From Clostridia bacterium (GTDB lineage: Bacteria; Bacillota; Clostridia; UMGS1883): a DNA stretch of 64,000 nucleotides. Shown in pieces: positions 42,048 through 51,702 of the stretch. Made by a program: the position numbers and the translations under genes. Every line of letters begins with the position of its first letter. Positions within the stretch are counted from its first letter, which is position 1. Under the pieces are notes generated by a model that was not told the DNA's origin, did no database searches, and saw only the letters and a list, made by a program, of their open reading frames with translations. The stretch lies in contig JAFVPB010000007.1 of assembly GCA_017505525.1 (NCBI GenBank), forward strand, positions 22,075 to 86,074, in the 5' to 3' direction.

Positions 42048-43955
42048 ATGCAAAAAGGAAAAAATATTTTAGCAATAGCCACTATTTTTTCAATGATTAT
42101 TTCTATGGTCAGCTTTCCTGTAAGTACTTATGCGCAGGATGAAAGTGCCCCGTACTTTTACGAGGATTTTGAAAATGGCATAGGCTCGCTTGATACTGAA
42201 AACACATTAGCTACCTACGAAATAGTTGATGGTGGCTACGGCGGAGCGGGAAAGGCGCTGAAGGTTACACAGGATGCAGGCGCAAAAACGCCATATTTCC
42301 CAATTGTACTTGAAAAGGGTAAAACCTACGAAATAAGCTGCAGAGTTAAGCTTGATAAGGCTTTTGACGAATGTATTGGTGATCAGAAGGTTGACGGAGT
42401 TTCGCTCACAGGCATCGACGTTAACAAACTTATGACTTATTTTATCGATAATGTAAGCTTTGAAAAAGAGGGAACACCTTATAAAGGCTATCTCGACAGG
42501 CGCTATATTCAGGAATATAAAGCAGGCGATTGGACAGAGGTAAAAACAACGTATACCGTTCCTGAAAAGGCGTGGGTAACGGCAGCAGGCGGCTCGATAC
42601 CTATAACGGATTTAACACAATGCCGCATTGGCTTACGATTTGGACGAAACGGAGATCTTAAAGAGCTTACGGGCGGTAAAGCATTTACATATCTTCTTGA
42701 TGATTTCTATGTTGTTGAGGCTAATATGAAATCGCCGTATCCTCTTTGGGATTTTGAGGATGAAACAATCGGAAATGCTTCGAAGCTTGGTGCAGCAAAC
42801 TCAAAAGGAACGAATGAAATAGTTTCAGACGGAAACGGCGGAAAATGCGCAAAAATAACTATGACTGGCGACTATTATTCACTTAAGTTCCCATTAACCT
42901 TAGATGCTTCAAAAAAATATACAATATCAGCAGATATAAAGGTTGAAACTCCTCTTAAGGAATACACAACTGCCGATGCGGGGAAAAACGTAGTTATAGA
43001 CGGAGTAAGGAAAACTCCAGACGATGCTTTTGATTTGAATACCGCTATGGCGTTCCGTGTGGACGGAGCAAACTATACAAACGGAACAACTACCTCAAAC
43101 GGCTGGGCAGTTCAGAGGTGCTTCACTGTTCCAAACTGGCGCGCAGGAGCGTCCTCGTGGCAAACTGCATCGTGGGTGCTTGACCCAACAGTTGTTGAAT
43201 ATAATTCAGGTCTTAAGGGAAACGGCTATGTAGAAAGCTACTCTAATCCCTTTATCACTCTTCGCCTTGGACACGATAATGTGCTTTCAACTCTTACAGA
43301 AAGCTCAAGCCTTGTATATTATCTTGATAACCTTAAGGTTGTTGAAGAAGGATTTTCAGCTCCCGAGGTTAAGCTTCTTACAAAGAGTGGCTATGTTGCT
43401 GAAGGACAAAGCGTAACGGTTAACTGCCAGATGGGTAACGGCGAAACAACAGGTTACCTTCAGCTTTTCAAAAAAGCAAGCGACGGCGGTTGGGCAAGTG
43501 TGGATAAAAAAGCAATTACCACCGACTACACCTATACCTTTACGAAAGATGATGTTGGGGCAGAATTTAAAGCACGCGTTACACCTATCGATTTAGAAGG
43601 AAAAATCGGTGCATATAAAGAAATCGCGCTTGGTAAGGTTCTTCCTATTCTGAGCATTGAATCTGAATTTGTAACGGAAATAGATGCAAGCACGGTAGGG
43701 GCAACAGTAACCATTAACGATTTCAAGGGAGATACCAAGCTTGTGGCACTTCTTCTTCTGCTCGATAGCGACGGAGCTTGCATCAGCGTTGGATACAACA
43801 ATAACGAGGATGGAGGCTTTGGAACCTATAGCTTCGATGTTGAAGCCAATAACACTTCTAAAAAAGCTGTTAAAGCAAAGCTTCTCTTGTGGGAGGGAAC
43901 AACTCCTGTTGATACAACAATGATACCAATAGGAGAAGCAAATATCCTTGATTAA
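42048..43955 (+). CDS. exported multi-domain carbohydrate-binding-like protein
   Basis: This 635-residue protein has signal peptide 1-29 (cleavage after TYA), two carbohydrate-binding-like beta-sandwiches (about 34-225, starting YFYEDFENGIGS; about 230-435, starting PLWDFEDETIGN), an Ig-like domain (about 440-530) and a C-terminal beta domain. Each sandwich ends with a Y-x-(L/I)-D-(D/N)-x-x-V motif as in CBM4/9-like modules. No SLH or catalytic motif is visible. AAGGAGG precedes the start. It probably traps glycan near the surface or partners an enzyme non-covalently. Confidence 0.78.
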   Translation: MQKGKNILAIATIFSMIISMVSFPVSTYAQDESAPYFYEDFENGIGSLDTENTLATYEIVDGGYGGAGKALKVTQDAGAKTPYFPIVLEKGKTYEISCRVKLDKAFDECIGDQKVDGVSLTGIDVNKLMTYFIDNVSFEKEGTPYKGYLDRRYIQEYKAGDWTEVKTTYTVPEKAWVTAAGGSIPITDLTQCRIGLRFGRNGDLKELTGGKAFTYLLDDFYVVEANMKSPYPLWDFEDETIGNASKLGAANSKGTNEIVSDGNGGKCAKITMTGDYYSLKFPLTLDASKKYTISADIKVETPLKEYTTADAGKNVVIDGVRKTPDDAFDLNTAMAFRVDGANYTNGTTTSNGWAVQRCFTVPNWRAGASSWQTASWVLDPTVVEYNSGLKGNGYVESYSNPFITLRLGHDNVLSTLTESSSLVYYLDNLKVVEEGFSAPEVKLLTKSGYVAEGQSVTVNCQMGNGETTGYLQLFKKASDGGWASVDKKAITTDYTYTFTKDDVGAEFKARVTPIDLEGKIGAYKEIALGKVLPILSIESEFVTEIDASTVGATVTINDFKGDTKLVALLLLLDSDGACISVGYNNNEDGGFGTYSFDVEANNTSKKAVKAKLLLWEGTTPVDTTMIPIGEANILD

Positions 43956-43964
43956 TAAATGGCA

Positions 43965-44031
43965 ATTTGTAGGGGACGGCCTCCATAGCGTTCCGTTTGG
44001 CGGGCTGTCGAGGACGCCAGCCCCTACAAAT
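43965..44031. repeat. REP/MITE-like palindromic element
   Basis: ATTTGTAGGGG (43965-43975) and CCCCTACAAAT (44021-44031) are perfect terminal inverted repeats. The GC-rich interior is an imperfect palindrome (GGCCTCC against GGACGCC). It is much more GC-rich than its surroundings. Similar TTTGTAGGGG-flanked intergenic repeats are common in Clostridia metagenome genomes. Confidence 0.7.
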
Positions 44032-44116
44032 ACCGATTAAATCGCAATCTTCTTGAATAAAATTTAATTAGCCGAAAGGCTTTAAATAAATTATATTATA
44101 TTAAGGAGGAAAAACT

Positions 44117-47095
44117 ATGAACAGAGTTAAAAAACTCATATCCCTTTTAGTTACACTCGCTATGCTTTTTGGCATGGCACTTGTGCCGACGGGGGCATCA
44201 GCTGCAGCAACTGCTGCATACATTGGTAATGTCTCAAAAGATTGGCACAATTCTCTTGAAACAGCACTTGGAGTAGACTTTGCTGATTTCAATGTTTCCA
44301 CAATGGAGGAAGCGCAGCTTCACTTGTCTGCATTTCAGACAAGTGAAGTTTACAACTATGTTGTAATCGATGCAAGCCTTGTACGTGATGCAGCATCTTA
44401 CGAGTATCTTGAAAACATACTCTTATCTATGCTGAAGGTAAATCACGCTAATGTGCCTGCAGTGTGCGTTGTTGCAGATAATTCCGAAAGCTCGGCTACA
44501 CTTAAATCGATTTGCGAAAACTTCGGAGTTGACCTTATCGGCCTTCAGAATAAGGGCGAAGAGGATCCAGGAAGCTACATTGCTGCAAACTTTAAAAAGG
44601 CAGCTATGAAGGCACCTGTGCCTGAAAATAAGTATTCAGCATATTCACACGCAATATATCCTGTAAATCACATTTCTGAAAGCGTAACAATTACAGATAC
44701 TACAAAAACATTCACTGTTTACGGAAGCTATGTTATCGTTAAAACCGATTCTTCTCAGTCGGGAACATTCAGTGCAAACGTAGGCGGCCCAATCCATACT
44801 GAATCTTTAAAAAGTAATTTAGCAAGCGGCACTACATACAGTTTCTACCGCCTTGGTCAGGGCCAGCACGAGCTTCAGATTACTGCAGAAGGCACTGTAG
44901 CAGTTACTGCAATATATTCAGATGCAAAACCGCTTTACGAATCACTTGTTATGCTTGGATTTGAAGATAACGATTTAAGCGCTTCAACCACAAACAGAAC
45001 AGGCGGCACATCAAAGGTTGATTTAAAGGTAGTAAGCGACAGTGAAAAGGGTAACGTACTTAACGTTAAGGGAATAAATAATGGTTCTTTAGTTATCCCA
45101 GCTAAGCTTAGCCATGGCCAGAAATACAGAATTTCAGGCCAGTTTAAGGTTCTTTCAATGCAAAATGATGGCGATTATCTTAATCTCTACATAAACCAGA
45201 AGACTTATGCCGACGATTCTGCTGAAGAAAAAATCTTAAGCGGCAACCAAGTACAGGGAACCAGAAAATATCTTAAGCCTGTAATAGGCGAGTGGGTTGA
45301 TTTCAGCGAAGAGTATACGCCTGCGCATACTGTAAATGATGTTGAAACAAGTGATTACACAGAAATATCATTTATGCTTGGCAGCGGATATGATACTTGC
45401 GAATATCGTATAGATAATATAGTGATAGAGCCAGTTGTTGAAGATACTGCTCTTAAAATCGGTTACCCCGGAAGCAAATACGAAAACGGCCTTATTCAGG
45501 ACTTTAACGACGACGAAATAGTTTCCGATTGGGGAAACAGATCTGCAACAAACGTAGTACAGAATGACGGTACTCTTAAAATTGCAACAGACAACGTTGG
45601 TAAATATAATCCGGAGATAGCAAGAATTAATAATATTTATCTTACTCCCGGAAGATACTATAAGGTAAGCTTTAGTGTGTGGACAACTGATGATGAAGAA
45701 TATACATTGAATATGTATCCGTTACGCGGTGCTACACGTCAGTTGCGTTCAGACGGAACAACACCGCTTGCCCCCGCTCCTGCGACAAGTTCGTATAAAT
45801 TCAACGACAAGGTAACAAAGACAAAGACTACCTACGAGCATATTTTCAATTTAGAAAGACAAAATGTTAGCGGTAACACAAAATCATCAGACGATGCAGG
45901 TGTAACAAGCCTTGTGCTTCAGCTTTTTGATAGTAACGGTGCAAAATTTGAAACTTGGGGCAATAAGACTATTTATATGGATGATTTCAAGCTTGAGCCT
46001 TTGGAGTTAGCTTATAACGGCGATTTCGAAAAAGGAGCAGCATACTATGGTGCTCACGGCGGACTTGCAACATCTATCGTGGAAGAAGATGGCAACAATG
46101 TGCTTAAGGTAGATACTCCTTGTGGATACCCTGTAAGCTTCTATCCCGACCTTTTCCAGGGAAGAGCATACAGAATCAGTATGGATATTAAGGGCGATGC
46201 CGATGCAGTTGCAGCAGGAGGTAAAGTTACCGCAACATTTGAAACGACATCTGATTTGGGAGGATATTCAACTTCTCCTATATCAAATGTGGCGGTAACA
46301 ACCGAATGGAAGACAATAACGGCAGGATTTGCTTATCATAATGATAACTATCTCTATCAGGCGTTCCCGCACCTTAAAATAAAGCCTTCTTCAACAGGCA
46401 GTGCAGGAAATATATTTATCGATAACGTAAAGGTTGAAGAAATATCGCTGGCTGGAAACTACATTCAGGACAAAAATATCTACGGCGGAAACTTCCGTGA
46501 AAGAGTAGTTATGGGAAGCGATGATAAGAACTTTAAGGACGGCTTCTTATATAAAGTATATTCCGAAGACGAAAATGACGACGAAACAATCTATACCTTT
46601 GGCGAGGGTAAAGTACACAGAGTGATGTTTAACCTTAATTCGCCCGATGAAAGAATCGATATCCTTATGGATTCTGCAATCGTTTGGGGAAGCGCAAAGG
46701 CAACTCTCGGCTATGGCGACATCAGCGAATGGGGCACAGTGAAGCTTGGCACAGTTAAGCGCAGCAATGCTAAAATAACTGCTGAATTCACAACTTCTGA
46801 TTTTACAAAAGATGCAATTCTTAAAGGTAAAGCAGATGTTGACAACAACGATACTCCTAAGAGCATAGTTGTGCTTATGGCAGTTTATAACAGCGATAAT
46901 AAGCTTATAGACGTTAAAAAATCAGCAGCGGTTGAGGTTGGTAAACAGGGTAAGAAAACTGTAACAATTGAATCGGCAGCACTTTCAGACACCGCTAACA
47001 GCGCTAAGCTCTTTGTGCTCGATTCAGTAACAACAATTTCACCTTACATTCCGCTTGTAGAGGGAGAATCATTTATTACAAAAACTGTTCAGTAA
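44117..47095 (+). CDS. large exported protein with several carbohydrate-binding-like domains
   Basis: This 992-residue protein has signal peptide 1-29 (cleavage near ASA). An alpha/beta segment follows (about 30-170, VVIDASLV and VPAVCVVADNSE strands), perhaps a degenerate Rossmann- or SGNH-like domain. Next come a small beta domain and three carbohydrate-binding-like beta-sandwiches (about 275-440, 450-620 and 625-770), each ending in a Y-x-(I/L)-D-(D/N)-x-x-(I/V)-E-P/E motif. The beta-rich C-terminus resembles the tail of the preceding protein. A strong AAGGAGG site is present. No SLH domain is visible, so it is either secreted or held by partners. Confidence 0.78.
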   Translation: MNRVKKLISLLVTLAMLFGMALVPTGASAAATAAYIGNVSKDWHNSLETALGVDFADFNVSTMEEAQLHLSAFQTSEVYNYVVIDASLVRDAASYEYLENILLSMLKVNHANVPAVCVVADNSESSATLKSICENFGVDLIGLQNKGEEDPGSYIAANFKKAAMKAPVPENKYSAYSHAIYPVNHISESVTITDTTKTFTVYGSYVIVKTDSSQSGTFSANVGGPIHTESLKSNLASGTTYSFYRLGQGQHELQITAEGTVAVTAIYSDAKPLYESLVMLGFEDNDLSASTTNRTGGTSKVDLKVVSDSEKGNVLNVKGINNGSLVIPAKLSHGQKYRISGQFKVLSMQNDGDYLNLYINQKTYADDSAEEKILSGNQVQGTRKYLKPVIGEWVDFSEEYTPAHTVNDVETSDYTEISFMLGSGYDTCEYRIDNIVIEPVVEDTALKIGYPGSKYENGLIQDFNDDEIVSDWGNRSATNVVQNDGTLKIATDNVGKYNPEIARINNIYLTPGRYYKVSFSVWTTDDEEYTLNMYPLRGATRQLRSDGTTPLAPAPATSSYKFNDKVTKTKTTYEHIFNLERQNVSGNTKSSDDAGVTSLVLQLFDSNGAKFETWGNKTIYMDDFKLEPLELAYNGDFEKGAAYYGAHGGLATSIVEEDGNNVLKVDTPCGYPVSFYPDLFQGRAYRISMDIKGDADAVAAGGKVTATFETTSDLGGYSTSPISNVAVTTEWKTITAGFAYHNDNYLYQAFPHLKIKPSSTGSAGNIFIDNVKVEEISLAGNYIQDKNIYGGNFRERVVMGSDDKNFKDGFLYKVYSEDENDDETIYTFGEGKVHRVMFNLNSPDERIDILMDSAIVWGSAKATLGYGDISEWGTVKLGTVKRSNAKITAEFTTSDFTKDAILKGKADVDNNDTPKSIVVLMAVYNSDNKLIDVKKSAAVEVGKQGKKTVTIESAALSDTANSAKLFVLDSVTTISPYIPLVEGESFITKTVQ

Positions 47096-47122
47096 AAGGG
47101 CGCAAATTTTGGAGATTAAATA

Positions 47123-49090
47123 ATGATAACTAAGAAAGAAATAGCAGAAAATTTAAAAAGCATTGCCGAAAATATGCTTGTTACAAGGCCGAAAAAAGAT
47201 GTTAAGCTAAGACCCTTTATAAAACACGGGGCGATAAAAAAATCGCCCCGCAAGGGCCGCATTTGCGCAGAGGTTGAGGTTGATTTAAACGGGTTTTATC
47301 CACAGGCAAAAAACGGCGATTATGCTTTTGTGACAACAGAGCTTAGTGTTCCATTTGAAAACGATGTGGCAGTTGTTACATCGGGATGCAGTGAAATTTT
47401 CTTTCGTGGAGAAAAGGTTGAACAAGACAGCGATGGTAAGATTGTTGTACGATGCCTTGAGGGAAAAAACGAACTTTGTATGAAGTGCGTAAAGCAAGAA
47501 GAAAACTTCAGTTTAACCTTTGTCCCATCGATACTTCAGTACCCGGGAATGTGGGCAACAGATTATCTGTATCACATTAAGGCTTTAATTCCCGTGGAGG
47601 AGTATAATAGTGAAGAGGGTGTTGCTGTTTCAAAGCTTAATTCAAAAGAAACGGCATTTCCCGAGCCTACAAAAAAAACAGAAAAAATTGATTTCTTTAA
47701 ATTGTTTGAAAACCAAAACGGCGATTATGCTTTTGCACTTACATATTGCTCACGCGATACCTTTTGGCACGGAGAGGGCGACCTTTTTGTAAACGGAAAA
47801 TGGGCAGAGAGTTCGTTCCTTAAAAAGGGCGATGAGGTTGTTGTTCGCTTTATTAAAGGGAACAAATGGGGCTTTTCATATAACATCAATGCCGGCTTTA
47901 ATATTCCGTTTCTTGAAACCACAAGAAATAACGGAACAAACTGGCTTTTACTTGGACCTTTTGAAACGCCTGAAGTTCCCAAAGTGCAGTTCAAAAAGCC
48001 TTATGGCAACAAGTTCTGGCGCCTTGCCGATGGCAGCTATGTAAGGCCATATCTCGATAGTTATTTCTACGGAAAATGGTTTTACGCGCTTATGGTTGGA
48101 GAATACGGAATTCTTAAAGCTTCTGAAATTTTAGGTGAAAGCTACTACGATTACTTTGTAGATTCAATGACTGTTATATCAGATTATTATGAATATATGC
48201 AGTATGAATATAAGGAGTTTGGATGCCCGACATTCCTTGAAAGAAGCGTAAATCTTGATAATCTTGATGCAATCGGTGCAATAGGAATGAATTTGTGCGA
48301 GCTTTATAAAATAAATAAAAGTGACGACACAAAGAAAATTTTATATAATCTTGCCGATGCGGCACTGAACAATATTCCGCGCTTTCCCGACGGTACATAT
48401 CACCGCGCCATAACAATGTGGGCAGACGACCTTTTTATGAGTTGTCCGTTCCTTGCAAGAATGGGTGCAATTACGGGAGAAGCAAAGTATTTTGACGAGT
48501 GTGCTCGCCAGATTCTCGGTTTTAAAAATTATCTGTTTATGGATAGTAAAAAAATCTTTTCACACATATATTTTATGAATGATGAACAGATGAGCCGCGT
48601 TCCATGGGGAAGAGGAAACGGATGGATTTTCTTTGCAATTTCAGAAGTGCTTCAGCTTATGGATAAAAAGCACGCGAAATATAATGAAATTGTTTCTCTA
48701 TTCGCTGAATTTGCTGAAGGAATCTTATCTTATCAGGAAGAGGATGGTATGTGGCATCAGGTGCTGGATTATCCTGAAAGCTACAAGGAAACATCCTGTA
48801 CGGCAATGTTTGCTTTAGGTATGATAAGAGGTATCCGCAACGGATGGCTGGATGAAAAATTTTATGAAGCAATAGTTAAGGCTATTAATGGAATATTTAC
48901 CACCGCTCTTGATAAAAACTTTAACATCAGCGGGGTTTGTATGGGCTCTGAGTGCAGTTACGACCCTAAGTATTATGCTCAGCTTGGCGCTGCACTGAAT
49001 GATGATCACGGAACAGGCGTTGTTTTAACAATGCTTACGGAATTTATTAAATACGAAGAAAGCAAAAATAGTAAAGGAGTGGCACAATAA
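47123..49090 (+). CDS. GH105/GH88-family unsaturated uronyl hydrolase with long N-terminal extension
   Basis: The 655-residue protein has no signal peptide. Residues about 290-650 form the (alpha/alpha)6 barrel of unsaturated glucuronyl or rhamnogalacturonyl hydrolases: NLDNLDAIGAIG, MWADDLFMSCPFLARMG (about 431-447), WGRGNGWIFFAI and WHQVLDYPESYKETSCTAMFA. These enzymes hydrate the unsaturated uronic acid left at the end of lyase products. The N-terminal 285 residues are beta-rich and not part of the usual enzyme of about 370 residues; they may be a binding domain. Its presence argues that a lyase acts upstream. GH105 is favoured over GH88. Confidence 0.88.
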   Translation: MITKKEIAENLKSIAENMLVTRPKKDVKLRPFIKHGAIKKSPRKGRICAEVEVDLNGFYPQAKNGDYAFVTTELSVPFENDVAVVTSGCSEIFFRGEKVEQDSDGKIVVRCLEGKNELCMKCVKQEENFSLTFVPSILQYPGMWATDYLYHIKALIPVEEYNSEEGVAVSKLNSKETAFPEPTKKTEKIDFFKLFENQNGDYAFALTYCSRDTFWHGEGDLFVNGKWAESSFLKKGDEVVVRFIKGNKWGFSYNINAGFNIPFLETTRNNGTNWLLLGPFETPEVPKVQFKKPYGNKFWRLADGSYVRPYLDSYFYGKWFYALMVGEYGILKASEILGESYYDYFVDSMTVISDYYEYMQYEYKEFGCPTFLERSVNLDNLDAIGAIGMNLCELYKINKSDDTKKILYNLADAALNNIPRFPDGTYHRAITMWADDLFMSCPFLARMGAITGEAKYFDECARQILGFKNYLFMDSKKIFSHIYFMNDEQMSRVPWGRGNGWIFFAISEVLQLMDKKHAKYNEIVSLFAEFAEGILSYQEEDGMWHQVLDYPESYKETSCTAMFALGMIRGIRNGWLDEKFYEAIVKAINGIFTTALDKNFNISGVCMGSECSYDPKYYAQLGAALNDDHGTGVVLTMLTEFIKYEESKNSKGVAQ

Positions 49091-49091
49091 A

Positions 49092-50696
49092 ATGAAAATG
49101 AAAAAAATAGTTGCTATAGTTATGGCTCTTTCTTTGATGCTTGCGCTTGTAAGCTGCGGCGACAAGGAGACAGCTACAAACGATAATGAAAAAATGACAA
49201 TAACATGGCTTGGTTACCCTAACAATCAGTCGGCAGAAGAGGGAACAGATGCAGAATTACTTCTTGAAGAAAAATTCGGAGTAGAAATTAAGCCGATTTT
49301 CTACGCAAACCAGAATTATAACGACAAGAAGACAATGCTTCTTGCAAGCGGCGACATTCCCGACCTTATTTACGAGCTTGATCCATCTCACGTTGCAGCA
49401 GATGCTGATCAGGGATTTTTAGCTAAGGTTGATTACAAAACAATAGCAAAATACGCCCCCACAGTTTACGGAATTCTTAAGGAAGAAGCTCCACAGGCAT
49501 TTATGTATTCTTATGCAGATGGCGATAACTATGGTGTGCCCAATATTTCGTTCTTCAATGAAGGCGGAAGAGTTGGCTGGTGGAGATTAGACTGGCTTAA
49601 GAATGTTGGAATCGATAAAGTGCCCGAAACAATTGATGAAATGTATGATGCGCTTTACAAGTTTACGCATAATGACCCCGATGGAAACGGCAAGAACGAT
49701 ACTTATGGCATGTCGGGAGATATTGTGAACTGGCATACAACGTTCTCTGAGGTTTTCGGTGCTTATGGTGTTATTCCTTTCAACTGGATGGAACAGGATG
49801 GAAAGGTTGTGTACGGCGGATTTGCTGATGGCATTACAGATGCTATCGACACACTCGCAAAATGGTACAGTGAAGGTCTTATTCATCCCGACTTCAAATC
49901 AGACAATGTGTTTGGAAACGGTAAGGAAAGATTTACAAGCGGCAGCGTTGGTTATATAAACCAGCACGGCGGCTATATGGAGCCTGGTGAGCCTTGGGGA
50001 CTTGGACTTACAACTGTTGAAATAAATCCAAAGGCAGAAATTGCATGCGCTAAATTTGTTAAAGGTCCTGAAGGTCACAGCGGTACACAGTGCTGGGGAC
50101 TTCCTTGTCACATTATTTCTTTTGGTGCTCACCTTGAAGATGATGAAACAAAGCTTATAAAGATTCTTGAAATCTTTGAAGGAACAATCAATGATTCAGA
50201 ATTCCTTCATAAGGTTAAGATGGGCGACGAAGGCGTAAACTGGGAATATATCGATAAAGAAGCAAAATTCAAGGGTGGATTCAACTGGCTTGAGCCTTAT
50301 AATGATTCAGCACAGAGAAGCAAGTATTGTATCGACAGCACCTTTGCTGCACCCACATTCTTCGTTCCCACAACTCCGTCAAGAGCAGAGTATGATGCTC
50401 ACGTTGGAACAGGCCAGGAAAACTGGAATATAGAAAACGACAGAGTAGGAAACGGCCACGCAGATATTTTCTCAAAACCCGATGTTCTTCCTTCAGCTGC
50501 TAAATACTTTGAAAATCTTCGCACACAGCAGATTAATATTATGGTAAGAGCTATTCAGGGAGAAATCACATCAGCAGAATACATAGAACAGTTTAAGGCT
50601 CTCTGGGAGAAAAACGGCGGACTTAAGCTTCAGGAAGAAGCAGACAACATGGGCGATACAATGAACAAGGTTATTAAGAAGGTTACATCATATTAA
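49092..50696 (+). CDS. extracellular sugar-binding lipoprotein of an ABC importer
   Basis: This 534-residue solute-binding protein has a lipoprotein signal (LMLALVSCGDKE, lipid-bearing Cys22). The body matches the large oligosaccharide-binding family that works with LplB/LplC permeases (ITWLGYPNNQSAEEGTDAELLLEEKFGVEIKP, DIPDLIYELDP, NDPDGNGKNDTYGMSGD). Such proteins bind oligosaccharides, often of uronic acid type. It starts one base after the GH105 stop codon, which implies that the imported sugars are substrates of that enzyme. A hairpin separates it from the permease genes. Confidence 0.92.
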   Translation: MKMKKIVAIVMALSLMLALVSCGDKETATNDNEKMTITWLGYPNNQSAEEGTDAELLLEEKFGVEIKPIFYANQNYNDKKTMLLASGDIPDLIYELDPSHVAADADQGFLAKVDYKTIAKYAPTVYGILKEEAPQAFMYSYADGDNYGVPNISFFNEGGRVGWWRLDWLKNVGIDKVPETIDEMYDALYKFTHNDPDGNGKNDTYGMSGDIVNWHTTFSEVFGAYGVIPFNWMEQDGKVVYGGFADGITDAIDTLAKWYSEGLIHPDFKSDNVFGNGKERFTSGSVGYINQHGGYMEPGEPWGLGLTTVEINPKAEIACAKFVKGPEGHSGTQCWGLPCHIISFGAHLEDDETKLIKILEIFEGTINDSEFLHKVKMGDEGVNWEYIDKEAKFKGGFNWLEPYNDSAQRSKYCIDSTFAAPTFFVPTTPSRAEYDAHVGTGQENWNIENDRVGNGHADIFSKPDVLPSAAKYFENLRTQQINIMVRAIQGEITSAEYIEQFKALWEKNGGLKLQEEADNMGDTMNKVIKKVTSY

Positions 50697-50705
50697 TTAA
50701 AGTGA

Positions 50706-50733
50706 CGGGCTGTAAAAATTCTTTTACAGCCCG
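50706..50733 (+). other. intercistronic hairpin after the binding-protein gene
   Basis: CGGGCTGTAAAA (50706-50717), loop ATTC and TTTTACAGCCCG (50722-50733). No T run follows. Such hairpins commonly protect the binding-protein mRNA so that it is made in excess of the permeases. Confidence 0.7.
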
Positions 50734-50753
50734 CCAGAAAAGGAGATGAAATT

Positions 50754-51689
50754 ATGCAATCAAAAAATAATCAACTCAAGAAAAAGTCTATCTTCTCTGG
50801 CTATATAAAGCACTGGCAGCTTCTTATGATGTTAATTCCAGGCCTTATAATTTTGATTTTGTTTCATTATGTGCCTATGACAGGTATTTTTATCAGCTTT
50901 GTTGATTATAAATTCCAGAAAGGAATTTTTGGAAGCGAATGGGTAGGAATGTCGAATTTTGTAGACCTGTTTTCGTTTCTTGATTTTGGAAAGGTTATAA
51001 TGAATACACTTAGCATAAGTGTATATAAATTATTGTTTGGTCTTCCGGCACCAATTATACTTGCGCTTCTTTTAAATGAGCTGCGTGCGCAAAAGTATAA
51101 AAAATTAGTTCAGACATGCACATACTTACCTCACTTTTTCTCGTGGGTTGTGCTTGCAGGTATATTTAAAATGGTATTTTCCAATACCGGTCCTGTAAAC
51201 GAGCTTCTTATGTTGCTTGGAAAGGATAATTATGTGGAATTCTTCAGCAATGGTACATCCTTTAGAATTCTTCTTATTGCTACATATGTGTGGCAGTCGG
51301 TGGGCTGGGGTGCGATTGTTTATCTTGCTGCACTTTCAGGCGTTGACGAATCCTTATATGAGGCCGCATACATTGACGGAGCTAATCGCTGGCAGCAAAC
51401 AATTCATATAAGCATTCCTACAATTATACCAACGATTATAACGGTATTTATTTTAAATCTTGGTCACGTTCTTAATGCTGGCTTCGATCAGATTTATAAT
51501 ATGTATAACCCGATGGTTTACGAGGTTGCAGATGTTATTGATACCTTCACTCTTCGCGCACTGAATCAAATGGACTATGGCGTAGGTACGGCAGCAGACT
51601 TGTTTAAATCAATAATTGGATTGGCACTTGTATTGATTACGAATAAAATAACAGATAAATTGAGCGATGGTTCGCTCGGAATAATGTAA
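50754..51689 (+). CDS. ABC sugar transporter permease, LplB/UgpA-like
   Basis: This 311-residue membrane protein has six predicted spans and the permease EAA loop (EAAYIDGANRWQQTIHISIP, about residues 203-222), which contacts the ATPase. The N-terminal HWQLLMMLIPGLIILILFHYVPM is typical of the LplB branch, which imports complex oligosaccharides in Gram-positives. AGGAGA precedes the start. It pairs with the next gene. No ATPase gene is nearby, which is usual because a shared MsmK-type ATPase serves these systems. Confidence 0.93.
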   Translation: MQSKNNQLKKKSIFSGYIKHWQLLMMLIPGLIILILFHYVPMTGIFISFVDYKFQKGIFGSEWVGMSNFVDLFSFLDFGKVIMNTLSISVYKLLFGLPAPIILALLLNELRAQKYKKLVQTCTYLPHFFSWVVLAGIFKMVFSNTGPVNELLMLLGKDNYVEFFSNGTSFRILLIATYVWQSVGWGAIVYLAALSGVDESLYEAAYIDGANRWQQTIHISIPTIIPTIITVFILNLGHVLNAGFDQIYNMYNPMVYEVADVIDTFTLRALNQMDYGVGTAADLFKSIIGLALVLITNKITDKLSDGSLGIM

Positions 51690-51702
51690 AGGAGGGGCAG
51701 AG

